Positions 15,301 to 27,867 of a stretch of 64,000 nucleotides of DNA are shown here, piece after piece. Source of the DNA: Rhyacichthys aspro (lineage: Eukaryota; Chordata; Actinopteri; Gobiiformes; Rhyacichthyidae); contig CM072152.1 of NCBI GenBank assembly GCA_036850595.1, forward strand, positions 20,349,179 to 20,413,178, in the 5' to 3' direction. Within the stretch, counting starts at the first letter, position 1. Each line of letters starts with the position of its first letter. A program made the position numbers and the translations under genes. Below the pieces are notes generated by a model. It made no database searches. It was not told where the DNA came from and saw nothing but the letters and a program-made list of their open reading frames with translations.

Positions 15301-15955
15301 CAGGAACGGCTCGGTGGCCTTCCCGGACTGCGTCGTTTACGAAGTGGGAGGAAACATTGGTAAGTGAAAGTATTATTCCTGATCGCCAAAGCGCTGACAT
15401 TTGCATGTCTTTCTGCTCATTGAGCTGATGAGAGGAGCAAGGTCTTATGTAATGAACTGTGTTAGCGCCAAAGAGACATGAGCTGTGCATCTGCAGTTAT
15501 CAGAGCAGACAAATGCCTATTACACACATGTCTCTGCTCTCACAGGAGGCCTGCCACAGCGGAGAGGAAAAGTCAACATGAATTTAAAAAAAACGTAGTC
15601 ACTGGGACCTTTTTTTAAAACTATTGTGGCGTTAATGATTCCACAAATTACATTTAGAGTTTGGCTCATGGTGAAGTTCAGTGGCTGCTGTTAATATGGG
15701 TGGGATAACACATGCATTAACAGTTCACACTACAGTACTGGCACATTTGGGATGTTCTCTGTTGTTGTCTGTGGGATTGTTTAGATGCCTTCTTAAAAAC
15801 ACATAAAGTACATTCTGACATAAGTTTTCTCTTGTGTTGTTTCTTCAGGTGAGCACTGCCTGGATCCCGACACGCACCTCCTGGACCTGTACAACAGTAA
15901 CCCTGGAGGGGAGTGGGTCATCAGGCTGAAGCCCAACGGCAACAGAGCCGTGTGA
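3383..15955 (+). CDS. arhgap40: Rho GTPase-activating protein 40, 15 coding exons
   Basis: The predicted protein has 684 residues and probably stimulates GTP hydrolysis by Rho-family GTPases. Coding exons are 3383-3531, 5882-6108, 7017-7237, 8583-8646, 9497-9645, 10030-10195, 10327-10418, 11090-11167, 11896-12055, 13271-13353, 14197-14403, 14707-14850, 14964-15115, 15304-15359 and 15849-15955. All have GT-AG borders and all phases join. Residues 271-300 hold the CPKCRLGVTRI block and the following DLSQADMKKVR segment, typical of the ARHGAP18/28/40 group. The RhoGAP domain spans about 327-530: SEGILRVPGS carries the likely arginine finger Arg373, and ATIMAPNLF has the conserved Asn493. A basic start (RARLNRFRLRPGQ) follows the chosen Met; a second in-frame Met at 3428 is a possible alternative start. 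ARHGAP40 is preferred over ARHGAP18/28 because slc32a1 is the next gene, as in human. Introns (0.1 to 2.4 kb) contain nothing else I can support. Confidence 0.88.
5622..5635 (-). promoter_or_regulatory. CTCF-like motif in arhgap40 intron 1
   Basis: Read on the minus strand this is CCACTAGATGTCAC, matching the CTCF core CCASYAGRKGGCRS at 13 of 14 positions. A single imperfect match is weak evidence of binding. Confidence 0.25.
11498..11511 (+). promoter_or_regulatory. CTCF-like motif in arhgap40 intron
   Basis: CCAGAAGAGGGCAC matches the CTCF core CCASYAGRKGGCRS at 13 of 14 positions, on the plus strand, in the intron between exons 8 and 9. Confidence 0.3.
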
Positions 15956-18285
15956 AGCCTGGACATTAACCGCAGTGACATCCGGGCATCTCTCCTTATG
16001 GACCTTTTGCCCTTTAAGCAATGACGAGGGACAACGACAGATGGGGCAGCGACAGAAAGATACAGAATCGTCCCGGAGCTGAGCCCAAAGAAAGACTCTC
16101 TACCATCACATTTTTTAGTTCATCTACATATTTCTGCTTATACTCGCCTCTCTCCTGCGAGACGCTGCGAGCAAAGTGCTGCTGACGTGAGTCATTACTT
16201 CCAACAGTGAACCTGCTGCAGAGAAACGAGAGGCGAGAGTGTGGCAGCCATCACCGAGCAGATGGGGCTGTAGAGCACCTCTGGCAAAATGATGGGCGCT
16301 AGTCCCACCCCCATCAGGCCTCGCTCCGCTCCATATAACACAGAGAAAGCCATGTGTTAGCCTCCGACACCATTCATTTTCATATACTTTCGATTATAGT
16401 GTGTACTAGTGATGTAGGAAAGACCTCACGGATCAAGGACAAGTCGATACATGTTTAATATATTGTATTGAATTCATAACTGACACCACGACAAGACTTA
16501 AATGAGCCTAAAATCAAGTCAACGCTTTTATCAGTGATTCATGGGGGGGCTGCCAAGAAACAAATTAAGAATTAAAAGCCCTGTTCAGTCATGTCAAACT
16601 CAGAGACGTGGTCAAATTAAAAAAAAAAAAACAACAAGCAATGTTCTTAGTTGTATTTGAATATATTGTGAAAATGTCTCGGCTAATCTTGTATGTCAGA
16701 GTAAAAATGGATTTGAATATGAGACAAGAGCTCAAAAAGTGGAACAATCTCAAAACCAAGAACAGTCTCAGGTACTACTCACTAGTACACACATACAGTA
16801 GTGATCAGTTTATATCAATTTGGCGTCTAATGTTAAAATACAGATTTGTATATAACCTTTAAAACCTTAAAGAGGCTAACCTGAATGAAGCAGTATTCCC
16901 CTCTGTAAGATAACCCTGACTGACTGATCGATCAATAAACCGATCAATGAATCTGACTGATCCTCGCTCTGTGCTTCATCAAATTGTAAACAAAGACAAC
17001 GGCTCTCTTTGTATTGGCTTCAGTTCAGGTCAGAGCCGTTCACTCGCAGCTGATGGACTGATACGGTGTTATCTGTGAAGCCCTGCTCTCCCCTGGGCCT
17101 TATAAAAATCCTCGGACTTCCCATGAGCCCGGACCTGCAGAGACAGTGCACAAAGACACTGTGCCGTTTGATACTGAGGGATTTGGTATCAGCGCCTCAA
17201 AGCCTGTCGCTCTAAAGGGAGATGTGACACAGTGAAGCTGGTCTTCAGTTCGAGAGACTCTGGGGTACTTTTGGGGTTATTTATATGAATGTAACTGTTT
17301 GTGTTTGTGGTTTGAAGCACTAAGTGTAACTATGTGAATGGTTTTGTTGCCCGTACTCAGTGTGGGAACCTGCAGTGTTGTTCTTGTACATATTTTTCAT
17401 TTTTTCCTGACATTGTTTAAGATAAATGTAAATATTTCTCCATTCGTTCTGCTGTAAGAGCCACTGAAACTGCCGCAGTGTTGGTCGTGATTGTGTTGCT
17501 ACCTGAGCAGCAAATGAATGTGTCCAACACTTTGTCAGATGTGAAACATTTTCTGCCCGGGATCGGAGCCATGTTGGTGCCGTGCGGCCATTTTGTGGGG
17601 GTAGCATCTCTACTCCCGACTCGATAGACTAAAGTAATGGCAGCGGGCCGGCAGCTTCATCTATCAGCGGCCTCTGTCACCTCCCCATAATGGATCGTAA
17701 TGGCACTGCATCCGAAACGCACCGAGGAATCACATTTCTTCGATAAAGCAGAGGGTAATAAATGGCCCGGACTCATGTGTGTGTGCGTGCATGTGTGAGA
17801 TGAGCTTCATTACACAATAAGTCCAATTGGCCCTGTCTCGGGGTCCAAGCCACAGTTCAGTGCCTCCACACAAAGCTCGCTGATGAAATGGCCTTCTGCT
17901 GACAATCAGGAGGAACTAGGTCACCTCTGAAGACGCCTCCCAGAGGGCACACGCAGAGACGAGCCCAAACGCCCCGGGAGCCGGACACATGGGCACGAGG
18001 TTTAGTCGAAAAACACAGAAACGACACGAGGTGGACTCATTGAAACTGACCAGGAGTTCTCTTGGACTCTCTATTGTGAAGATGCAGTGTTATTGATGTA
18101 ATTAACCAGGGAGCCTTCCACTAACCGAAGGTGTTTGTAATATTTTGTGTTCTGAAAATGCTGTTTGATTTCCAGCCAGCTCCTATTTGAATGTATATTT
18201 AAGCCCTTTACTTGTTTTTACTACTTCTGTGAAAACACTAGGATAACTTTTTGTCAATAAATGTGACTCTAATACTGTGTTAACC
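15956..18285 (+). other. Probable 3'UTR of arhgap40 with polyA signal
   Basis: After the arhgap40 stop codon there is no further plus-strand exon. The first well-placed polyadenylation hexamer is AATAAA at 18256-18261, in a context of GTCAATAAATGTG. An earlier AATAAA near 16934 could be an alternative. The interval 17640-17960 is GC-richer than the rest and could be a conserved block inside the UTR. The UTR extent is inferred; no transcript evidence is available. Confidence 0.5.
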
Positions 18286-18827
18286 GTGATTTATTTGTCC
18301 AATATGAACCAGGGGGTGTGGTACAAAGATGCTATCAACAAAAGCATCATTTGTCACGCATCTGTATCATCCATCTGCAATATTTAAGAAGAAAAAACGG
18401 ACTCACAACAGAGAAAATGTGCAGTGAAGTATTGCTTTATTGTGCCTTGGTAATCAATGGAGAGATTAACCTGGTAGTGTGTGCAGGTGGAGAGGCCAGG
18501 GCCGCTCTGTTCTCTGATTAATCATCGCCACTGCTCCTGAAAAAAACCATTTGCAGCTAAATGCCTCATCAACTTCGATTATTCAAGGTCTGAGTGTGTC
18601 CAAACGCAGAGACAAAAAGACAAACTGATGCACTGGATTGTATTGTATGTGTTTCTTTGTATTTAGTGTTTGACCTTAAAGAGTTCTGCAGTCTTTAGTT
18701 CCACACAGTCTCTTTGCTGCAGTAAATGAATTATAAGATGCAAACAATGGTTTTAGAGATTCATTTTGCTCTTTTTGCCCACATTATCACTTAACAGCAT
18801 GTGGTAATTGGAAACATCTGTGAAAAC

Positions 18828-19245
18828 AAGACTTTAAGATGTAATCTAGGCTTTATTAGCAAGGATTTTAATGGAATTTTGGCCAATCACACCTTGCTTC
18901 CAAAAAAGGAGGACTCTCATTGGTTGACGCTGTTTTTAAAGAAGAAGTAATGGCTGCCGATAAAACTGAGAAAGTTTATATTCTGTGCTGAATACGTCTT
19001 TTATCTCAGCAAAACATAAGCAGAGAAAAGATAATAAATATTGGCAATTCAATCACATAATGTTAATGAGGCAGAGATAATTGCTGTTTGACTCTAGAAG
19101 TTTATGATAAGCTCTAAACTACAGTCTGGTGAATTTATTTAGTAGTTTTCTGAGCAAAAATTGGTTTGGTTTTACTTTTTTAACAAAATAAAAGCGGGAG
19201 AGGTTGCTTTTGGGGGTGAGTGGTGTCTGAGACAGGGAAAAGAAA
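18828..19245 (+). repeat. Unnamed dispersed element, copy A
   Basis: This segment and 27868-28340 are diverged copies of one sequence in the same orientation. Shared landmarks in the same order include: a start with TTAAGA then CTAGGCTT and ATTA-CAAGGA; CCAATCACA; AAGTAATGGCTGCCG followed by TTAAAAC or ATAAAAC; ATAAATATTGGCAATTCA; GCTCTAAACT; TTTTGGTTTTACTTTTTTAA; and GGGTGAGTGGTGTC followed by GAGACAG or AAGACAG. It has no open reading frame of note and no obvious terminal repeats, so it looks like a non-autonomous interspersed element or an old segmental duplication. Confidence 0.7.
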
Positions 19246-22200
19246 TTCAGGTAGTCTTGGAAAAAGCCTAAATTGTTGATTAAATTGCTTAAAAAAAAAA
19301 AAAGTTTTCAGATTTTACTGCCATTGCAAATTACATTTTTGGTTTCTAAAGTGTAAGCATAGACATAAATAATGCTTTTGGATGTCTATGTTTCTGTAAA
19401 AATGTAACTGTAAGGTGCTGGAAAAGACTGAGCACTGCCTGATTTTGACATTGGACATTGGGTATGAATCTTGATTTTTTGGTAAAGCCATTTGAATTGT
19501 ATCTTAAATGACAAGGCAGCCTTATTGTTCAGTTTGAGTGGCTCTTTGGAAAATATCTGTTTACTTTTTTCCATCTGCCTCCTCTCTTTCGCTGCATAGA
19601 TTTCACTGTCAAACTTTTACTTTGCAAAACTGTTGGAGGATCCTTTCGCCGGTGCCAAGAGGAAGCCATGTCCGTCTCTTTGTGAAACCAGGAAGAAGCT
19701 CAATCTCCATCGCAGTCGTCATCCCTCATCAAGCCGCTCAACTCCGGCCAGCTCCAAACAAAAAGCACAAAGCCCGAGAAGAGCTTCCTCCTTCGAATGT
19801 GAGGGAAGTGGCCCACTCTAAGTGCGCGTCGTGATTAGTTGTGAATGGGACGCAGGGCTGTGATTGGTCGAGAGGGCAGGCGGCTCATACAAGGCGTCTG
19901 ATTGCTATTCATCAACTGATTACAGTAATTTAGACGTTCAGCCGGCCGAGGGGCAGAGTCTGGCTGCTGCTGCTCCGTCTGGGGGTGCACTGAGGAGGGG
20001 AGAAGAAAAAAGCAATTATATCTCGCAGTAAACTTGGTTGTATTAAAAAGGAGAAGGTGATATGTTTTATTAGAACATATAAATGCATTTACTGAGTGAG
20101 AAAACTGGGATCAAATCAGCCTTTTGTACTATCTATACGTATATAATTGTCAGGTCAGTGAAGATTCTCAGTCATCCAGGTTATTGTATAGTAATATAGT
20201 TTTCACTGGGTCTACTTTGAAGGTTGAGGATGTTTATGGGATTACAGCAGGAGAGATATATGATGCATTTATTGATAAAAACCAGAATGAACTAGGATTT
20301 ATACAATCTACTGTAAAATTAGCCACAATGCATCACCTTTAGACCCTTCTCTTCCCTTCATGCTCTACACAGAAAACTATCTTGTCACTTTGTCACATAA
20401 AAATGTGTTTTCTATCAACCTCTACTTCAGTTTCTGTAGATCAGAGGTTGTTTTCAGAGAGGCATTATTTCAGTGTCATTTCCTGGAAGCACCTATTTTT
20501 ACTTACAAATGTAAAATATAGGGCCAATGGGGCATTAAAGTCCCAAAAACAATGGCCTCTGTGTCACTTATGATCTGAAAAATACAGTTTTTGATGAATG
20601 TAACCATGTCTGTCACAACCTTAAAAAAGTGACTGTTAAACTCCTTCAAGTGATGATCCGGTCAACATTAAAAACTGAATGTGGCAAGTGATGTGATGTG
20701 TATAAAAAAACACAATATGAGATGTCATTTTGCCAAAGTATAGGCGGTATTGAATCGATTCTAAATGTTAAAGCGTCGTGTTTTGTCGAGGTTGTAAATT
20801 CAAAGGATTTATGGGCCCATTCAAATACAAAGAGTGGGTACGCCTGTTTCAGAGACAGACGAGGCTTATCTGCCGCGAACTGTGTGTGTCACATGACTCA
20901 TCATCATCCCCCTCTCACCCTCTCACCCCTCCCTCTCCCCAAATTTCTCCTGCACCTCTTTCCCGCCCTCGTCTGTCGCCGTCAGGGGTGCATCCCGGCG
21001 TTTATCTCCCACATCCAGCCCCCGCCGTCTCCTAGCAACGCAGCACGGATCATTTCCCTGGATCCAGTCCCTGCTGCTGTTGTTGTGTACAGTACTGAGC
21101 CAAAAGCCTTGTTTTACATTGCATTTATTTATTGAAGACTGTGTGTGCATCACTGTTTTCCAGGGACCCACATTTACAAACCTTTTTGAGTCATGAACCA
21201 ATTACAGCCAGCTGGCTTTTTATTCCTTTTGCCATTTTGTCACATAATTTTGATTCTTTAAAAGATTTCATTATTTTTAGTGTGGTTTTGTTCCCTTCTT
21301 TTGGGGATCATATTGTTTGTTTCAGGAGTCATTTTGAAACGTTAAAGGTGGAACACTTGAGACAAAACAGTAACGTAAGTCCTGTTCAGTCCAGGCTAAT
21401 GACACAGCACATCAAGAGAGAGTTCAATTCATTACAAATAGCAATTCAATAATTAAATTAAAAGACAAACATAACTAAAATGTGCTTTAAATTTCTGTGT
21501 AATGTGCCCAAAAGTGTACATTTTGAGTCTGTGAGAAAATATGTCCTTATTTAAAGACACCTCTGCATGTGACCTCTTGAAAAACACTTATTTACTCCCA
21601 GAATGCAATCTCATTTCAGTATTTTACTGTTTTCGATGCCTTTCTGGGGCCTGGGATTTGGAGGGGCTCCTGAGAGAGTTCATGTCTATGGTTCTGCAAT
21701 ATTACTGCTTTAATTTTTATGATGAATGAATGTGGCTGCATTGAAAACCAGCTTACAACAACCAGCAACATCTAAAACCAGAAATGCAAAGAAAAAACAT
21801 TGATTAAATTGACAACACAACTGCAAACCATCACCACTGAACCTATCACTTTATTCTATTTTGTTCTGTTTAAACAATATCACATCACTGTTTCTTTTTT
21901 TGAACACATATTTTTGCCTAAAAGCTCAAAGCACCTGAAGTGAATTGATTTTGTTTCTGTATTTGGAAAGTAAAGTCCACTGGCTTTGTTCATAGACAAC
22001 TACTTGTCCCTGCAGGGCTCCCATAGGTGCTCACAGGCTGTAGAAAGATGTATGTTTACCCCCAGATGGCACCAGAAAAGACACTCTGCACCTTTAATAC
22101 AGCTAGTGTATATTATAAGGGTTATTTGTCTATTTTAACTTAAATAAAATCCTTTACATCTTGATTTTAGTACAAAATATAGATTATATGCTGCATTTTT

Positions 22201-23049
22201 TTCACTAGCACCCACATTAAATCTGCAGAGACACATATTTGGATCCCAACCCACAGTTTGAGAAGCACTGCTGTGTATAGTCCAGTGTTTTTTCTGCTTT
22301 ACACTTGTCTCTTGCAGCTCTCAAACCGTATCAGTGGCACACTCGAGGCAGGCAGACAGGCACGAGAGGCTTTTCTGTCAAGACGTGTCACTCGGGCATC
22401 AACACAACCGCACAATCAATGGAAAAAGACAGGACTTGGCTCTGCGTCTGAAAAGGCCCTCGCAGAATCAATTAGCATTTAAATTAATGAAGCGCGTAAT
22501 GAAGAGAGCGCTATCTCCTCTCACCGAACCGACATTATGAATCTGCATCAGGAAGACATCAAATATATTCAAATAACCCTCCGTATTTCAGAAGGACTAC
22601 TGCCAAAACCTACAGAAAGCTTTTAAATAAACCCCACAATATGTATGTCTAGTGTCCATATAATTACATTTCCATATAAAAAGTGCTATTAATAAAGGCT
22701 GTAATTAAAGATAAAATGATTGCATGAAAAGGCCGCCTTTATCTTTCAATATCCATCAGTGGAAACAAGCTTAAAGGAGGCTGCTTCCGGAGCTGATAAC
22801 CCTGAGTGATTCACTGCAGCTCAGGGAGATTCAAGGGTTTTCTGTGATTTCCCACTGTATTATTCCTTTATTCGTTCCATATGAATTTGGAATATAATAT
22901 ACACAAGGGTTGTAGACAAGTGAGAATCTTTATTCCTTAAAAAGTGCATGACAATGTGATTCAATACATGCCATTTCACATTTGTATTACCCAGTATTGT
23001 GAATAAACACAGAGCGGAGTCAAATATTCGGCCCATGGGCAAAAACTGG

Positions 23050-23063
23050 CCACTAGAGGGTAC
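23050..23063 (+). promoter_or_regulatory. CTCF-like motif
   Basis: CCACTAGAGGGTAC matches the CTCF core CCASYAGRKGGCRS at 13 of 14 positions on the plus strand, in the intergenic interval between arhgap40 and slc32a1. Confidence 0.3.
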
Positions 23064-26048
23064 AATCTGGCCTGTGGGATGAATTTGTAAAGTGTGAAAT
23101 TATATAGAAGAAACCAACTGCAATTTTTAAATAATAGTATCTGCTTTTCCTGATTTGTCCACTTTGTCGCACTGTTTTATTAAGAGCAGTGGATATAACA
23201 CAACACTGAGACCCAGAACTGAAAATGGATGACAGAATTAGGGATTTTTCTTTACTCTTTTGGCATTGAAATTACTGTCTATTGGCATCCCTATTGTGCA
23301 TGGTGTGTATTCAGCAAGTTTCAGTGCTCAAAGAATACGATATGAAGCACTACTATTAAACGTATCATGACAAAAAATACAAGAGCTGCAAGGACAAGAG
23401 AAGAGAGAAGATAAATGAATTGTTAGCAGGTCTTAGGAAACAGAAGTGTTTTTTTTACCTGTAGCTGAGAGGTCTGATGCAGGATGGACGCAATTTGGAC
23501 TCACACCTAAGAAAAAGAAGAACATAAGAAAAAGGCAGTCTTATCTTTGTGTGTTTAAAAACAATTACAGTTGTTATTATTGTGGCTTATATTTTGTTAG
23601 TTTTGAGACTGCGTGAAATTAATTGTTTATCTTTGTTATTTTACCATCTAACATCACTTTTTATACAGCACTTTTATGAAGGTAAAAGAAAAATGTCCGG
23701 ACTGACCTGTGATTTCAGTCTGTACCACTAGATGGAGTAGTGAGCTATTACTGTGCTCATTCAACAAACAAAACACGATTTATTGTTTTACTGTGGCGTT
23801 TTTCTGCTACAAAATAAAATAATGAGTTCAGTGTCTGTCTCCTGTTTCATAATCTACACTCAAGATAAAATGTGAAAAGAAAATGTTTATTTAACTCATG
23901 TCTAGATTTGTAGAAAGACTGGACTCACTGTTAGTTTTATATATGTCAGAAAACCTTGTGATATTGGTTTGTACAAATAAAGCCACTGGACTCTGTGTGG
24001 CTCTAGTGTCTTTTGTATTTGTGACACAGACCAGACAGATGATGATGGCCGACAGTGACCCCTGAGACTGACAGGACGTCCCACACTGAATAAATCTTAC
24101 TGTATGTGACACTCTCTGATGCTGTCCACTGGAGACGGAGGGTGTTCGCTCACGTCCTGTCACACAAACCTTATCTCAACAACACTCAGCCGCAGTAGAT
24201 GGAGGTTTTTTTCTGTCCCGAGGCGCTTTGTGCTGGTGGTTGTCATTCGGTTGAGTTTCCCTTCTTCATCGTGACTCATAGCTTTAGCCTCATGAGTCAC
24301 TGCCTGCCATCCATCAACACAGACCCCTCCCACAGATACTCTGGACGAGGTGCATTTGATGGGAAAATAAGGGAAATGACAGGGAAAAAGAGAAGAACTG
24401 GGAGAGAACAGTCAAGACTGGAAGAAAGTATAGGGAGGTATAATTTAGAAATAAATTGAAACATTTTTTTTTTTTATAAAACAGATGAAAGGTGCTTCAT
24501 GGTGAGTGCAGCAGCTGTACTGTTAAAGGAGATGTGATATTTGGGGGTCTACTGGCTCTATTTTGAGATTACTGCCTCAATCCACCTGCTTCAAACAAAA
24601 AATAATAATAATTTCTAAAATCCCGTCTCCTTTAATTCAACTTCACAACTGTATTACCCTCTACAGTAGCCATGTGGGTGTGTGTTAGCTCAGTAGGTTG
24701 GTTGATAGTGGAAGTACCTGTTTGATGAGATGCTGCTCTCCATTTTTGCGTTGGTTAGTGGCCAATGCAACAAACAGAAAGCTGGGAATGCAGACACTTA
24801 CGCATTGATGACTGATGATATTTTTTTTACAAAGCTTTGTTTTGTGAGCTAAATTTTTGTAGCACATTCTTACGTGCAGCTCCATTTTCAGGGCACTATA
24901 TCAATTTAAAGAAGCTGTTACTTGCAGTACTTGTCCTTACAATATGTATGTCTAGTTGGATTTATGCTCAAGACATGTCTCAGAAAACACCTATGAAAAT
25001 AAAGATTTTTTTTTTCATAGGCTCTTAATTTAGACTTAGACATTTCTTCCTGTTTTGAAGTTAAATAATAATAATAACTGTACTGTGTAGAGGACACCCT
25101 GACTCTCTCTAGAAATACTATATCCAACTTCCTCTGAATTAGAAAGAAAGAAGTATTTCCCTAGAGCACATTACACACAAGGCAAACTCAAGCTGAAGAC
25201 AGATGAAGCGACTGAATTATAAAAATATAAGGAATAAAAAAAGAGGCATTGCTGTGCATCTTCTTTGCACCAAGTCGTGACTCTGTTCAAACTCATCGTC
25301 CAATCAGGATCCCAAACCAAGCCCCTCCCACTTCCCCAGCTCATTACCCCCTGCGACGACAGGACCACGATGCACCACTCCCTCCGGGGGCTTTTCCTGA
25401 CTGCAGCATCAGAAGAAGAAGAAGAAGGCGTAGGAGGGAAAAGAGCGAGTGGTGGGTGGACAGTAGTGATGATGACAGTGGGACGCCCCGGGTTAAGAGG
25501 GAGTGAGGTTTAAGGGGAGGGGGCAGAGGAGGGTGATGCTGGTGTTGTGACAGAGAGAGCCTCGTTCAGCTGCAGCAGACTCTGGGACGAGGCCAGAGGA
25601 AATGGCCTAAAGACACAGTTACACACAAAAAGAGGAACAGAGAAACAGGTTTGGAGCCACTGCTGTCGCCCATGAACCTCAGGGGGCCTGTACAAAAACA
25701 TGTCCTGGGATGTAGGCCCATGTTGCACACAGACACACATTATTTTATGAACAGATATTTTCTCCAAACCTAAAATATCAAGAGCACAAACACTGCACCA
25801 CTACAGTCACTGAAAATACATACTTCAGACTTTTATGTGAGATATGAGAGAATGTTTTTAGTGAGACAACGGTGCTCTGATTTATCTGGTTTTATTTAAA
25901 TGGAGTGATGAGGTTCAACTGTTCCCTAAATTTGGGGCTAGCTTTGTAATTCAATAGAAAATGACATGAATCTAAGGAACAGTTGAAACAAATGCTTATG
26001 AAAATGATAAGCTTTTAAACCCAGATACAAACAAACACACGGAACAAA

Positions 26049-26074
26049 ATGAATGAATGAATGAATGAATGAAT
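26049..26074. repeat. (GAAT)n microsatellite
   Basis: About six uninterrupted GAAT units in intergenic sequence. Confidence 0.9.
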
Positions 26075-26684
26075 AACAAAGTGGGGGAAACACAAACATA
26101 TCCTTGATTTTGTTTAGTCTTGCTTTAGCTTCATCCATTTGGGAAGTACATCTGTCCACAACCTTGACCAGGATTAGCTCTAGTCTAAACAAAACATAAA
26201 GTCCATTTAATATTGTTTGTGTATTATTGTACATTTTGTCAATATCAGCTACATTAAATATATATCTATATGATGCATAGTTTTTCATCCAGATATATCT
26301 AGACAGTGTTACATTAATGAGATGGATTGATGAGACTGGTTTATTTTATTGTTGTTTTGTGATGTTAGACAATACAGAAGTGTGTTCCTCATTGTGCTCC
26401 AAGTGTCTTTGTGAAACAGCAGCTGCTGTGCAGTACCGTTTCCTGCAGCTAGTCTGTGCTGTCAGCTCAAACCACATAAACCCAAAGTCATCTCTTCTCT
26501 CCTTCATGAAGCAGTGAATGTTTTGAGCTGTGTTGTTTCAATTTCTGTCTTTTGTTTTTAAATATTTTGCTGTGTTAATTGTGTAAAAATAAAGTGTATC
26601 AGTCCTTTTCCTGTTCCTCTCTCTTCCTGTCGACTTCAGACACCATCACAGACAGATACAGCCCCCTCCTGCCTCCCAATTATT

Positions 26685-26698
26685 GTGACCATGGCAAC
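26685..26698 (+). promoter_or_regulatory. RFX X-box-like site
   Basis: GTGACCATGGCAAC fits the X-box consensus GTNRCC, a 0-3 base spacer, then RGYAAC at every position. A second, slightly weaker copy (ATAACCATGGCAAC) lies at 26859-26872. RFX factors bind such sites in enhancers and promoters of ciliary and neuronal genes; function here is inference. Confidence 0.4.
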
Positions 26699-27867
26699 TA
26701 TCTTCACTATTGCCTGTGAATACATTGACTATTACCAGGTCAGTGCCTTGCCGCCCGTCTGTCCCCCATCGACACACAACACACACAACACACTCTGCTG
26801 TCGGCTCTAATCACCGGCCGCCGAGGAGGCACAAAGCTCAAAAAAAGAGAGAAGAAAAATAACCATGGCAACAAATTTGAGGCAATTTCAGTAATAATAT
26901 GAATTAGACGGAGGCTGAATGATGTTGGGAGGGAAGAAAAGGCTCTCAGCTCTGCTTTTGAAGTGACAGACACAAGAAAAGGCTGCGGTGTCTGTGCCGT
27001 GTACCAATTTTTATTCCTCACAAACTTTTCCAAAGGATTCCATATATAGGCCTATAACGTTACTGTTCTCGGCCAAAAGGCACATTTTTCTGGCCGCAAT
27101 AAGACGCACACATCCACTCATTCAGAATAAATGGCAGCTGGCAAAACAGGTTTAGTCGAGCGTGAAAATCAACATGAATTCCCACTCGACTGGAGCTCAG
27201 TGGCCTGATGCGCCGCTGACTGTGACCCTCGTCTCTGTCCCCAGACACCCCTCACTCAGGGGCCGCACTGAAGGTGCACAAGAAACCTCAGAGGAGCCGA
27301 CAAAGTATATGAGCTCAAGAGTTAGGTTTGGAATTAGATCATTTTGAGGTGTACTGTATGTTCTCAGTGTATAATAATATAGGTTAGCTGGTTATTTTGT
27401 TTGAGTGGAAATAGCAAAAGCCGTTTACTTTATTAACGCTATCTAAGTCAGGAATTCAATCAAAATCTATGTTCATGACACGGTTTTCAAAACTTTGAGT
27501 ACATTTTGAACCAATGAGAAAGTCTCTGGAGTTGTTTTGTCAAAGTCTGAGCCTTATACTGTCTTTATTTTGAATAATATTATCTCTGTAAATAAAACCT
27601 GTAGCTGCAACTCTGAATGAAAGCACATTAGTGATACATAGTTTTAGGCGTGCGCTGATTGTCATTTATCTGTTTGTTGGATGATGACATCAAAACTGTA
27701 GTGTCCAGAGAGTAAAACAATATTTATGTGGACAAAGATGACATTTCTGGTGGAGATTTGGAAGCATGAAGTCACCAAACAACCTAAACCATAAATAAAA
27801 TGTGTGGAATGTGCAATTATTTTATGCATATGGAAGATCACCTTTATCTGTAAAAAAAAACAACAAC

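Larger units (their letters stand above)
18286..25200. other. Gene-poor intergenic interval
   Basis: I see no supported gene here. It contains one copy of an unnamed dispersed element (18828-19245), a GC-rich open segment at 19600-19821 followed by more GC-rich sequence to about 19990, a GC-rich block at 20860-21090, a homeodomain-site-rich block at about 22430-22620, and a CTCF-like motif at 23050-23063. The rest is AT-rich and shows nothing I can name. Confidence 0.4.

Noticed and set aside
24683..24760. tRNA-like start with TAGCTCAGTAGG resembling an A box
   Set aside because: No B box (GGTTCGANTCC type) and no cloverleaf follows; at most a decayed SINE head.
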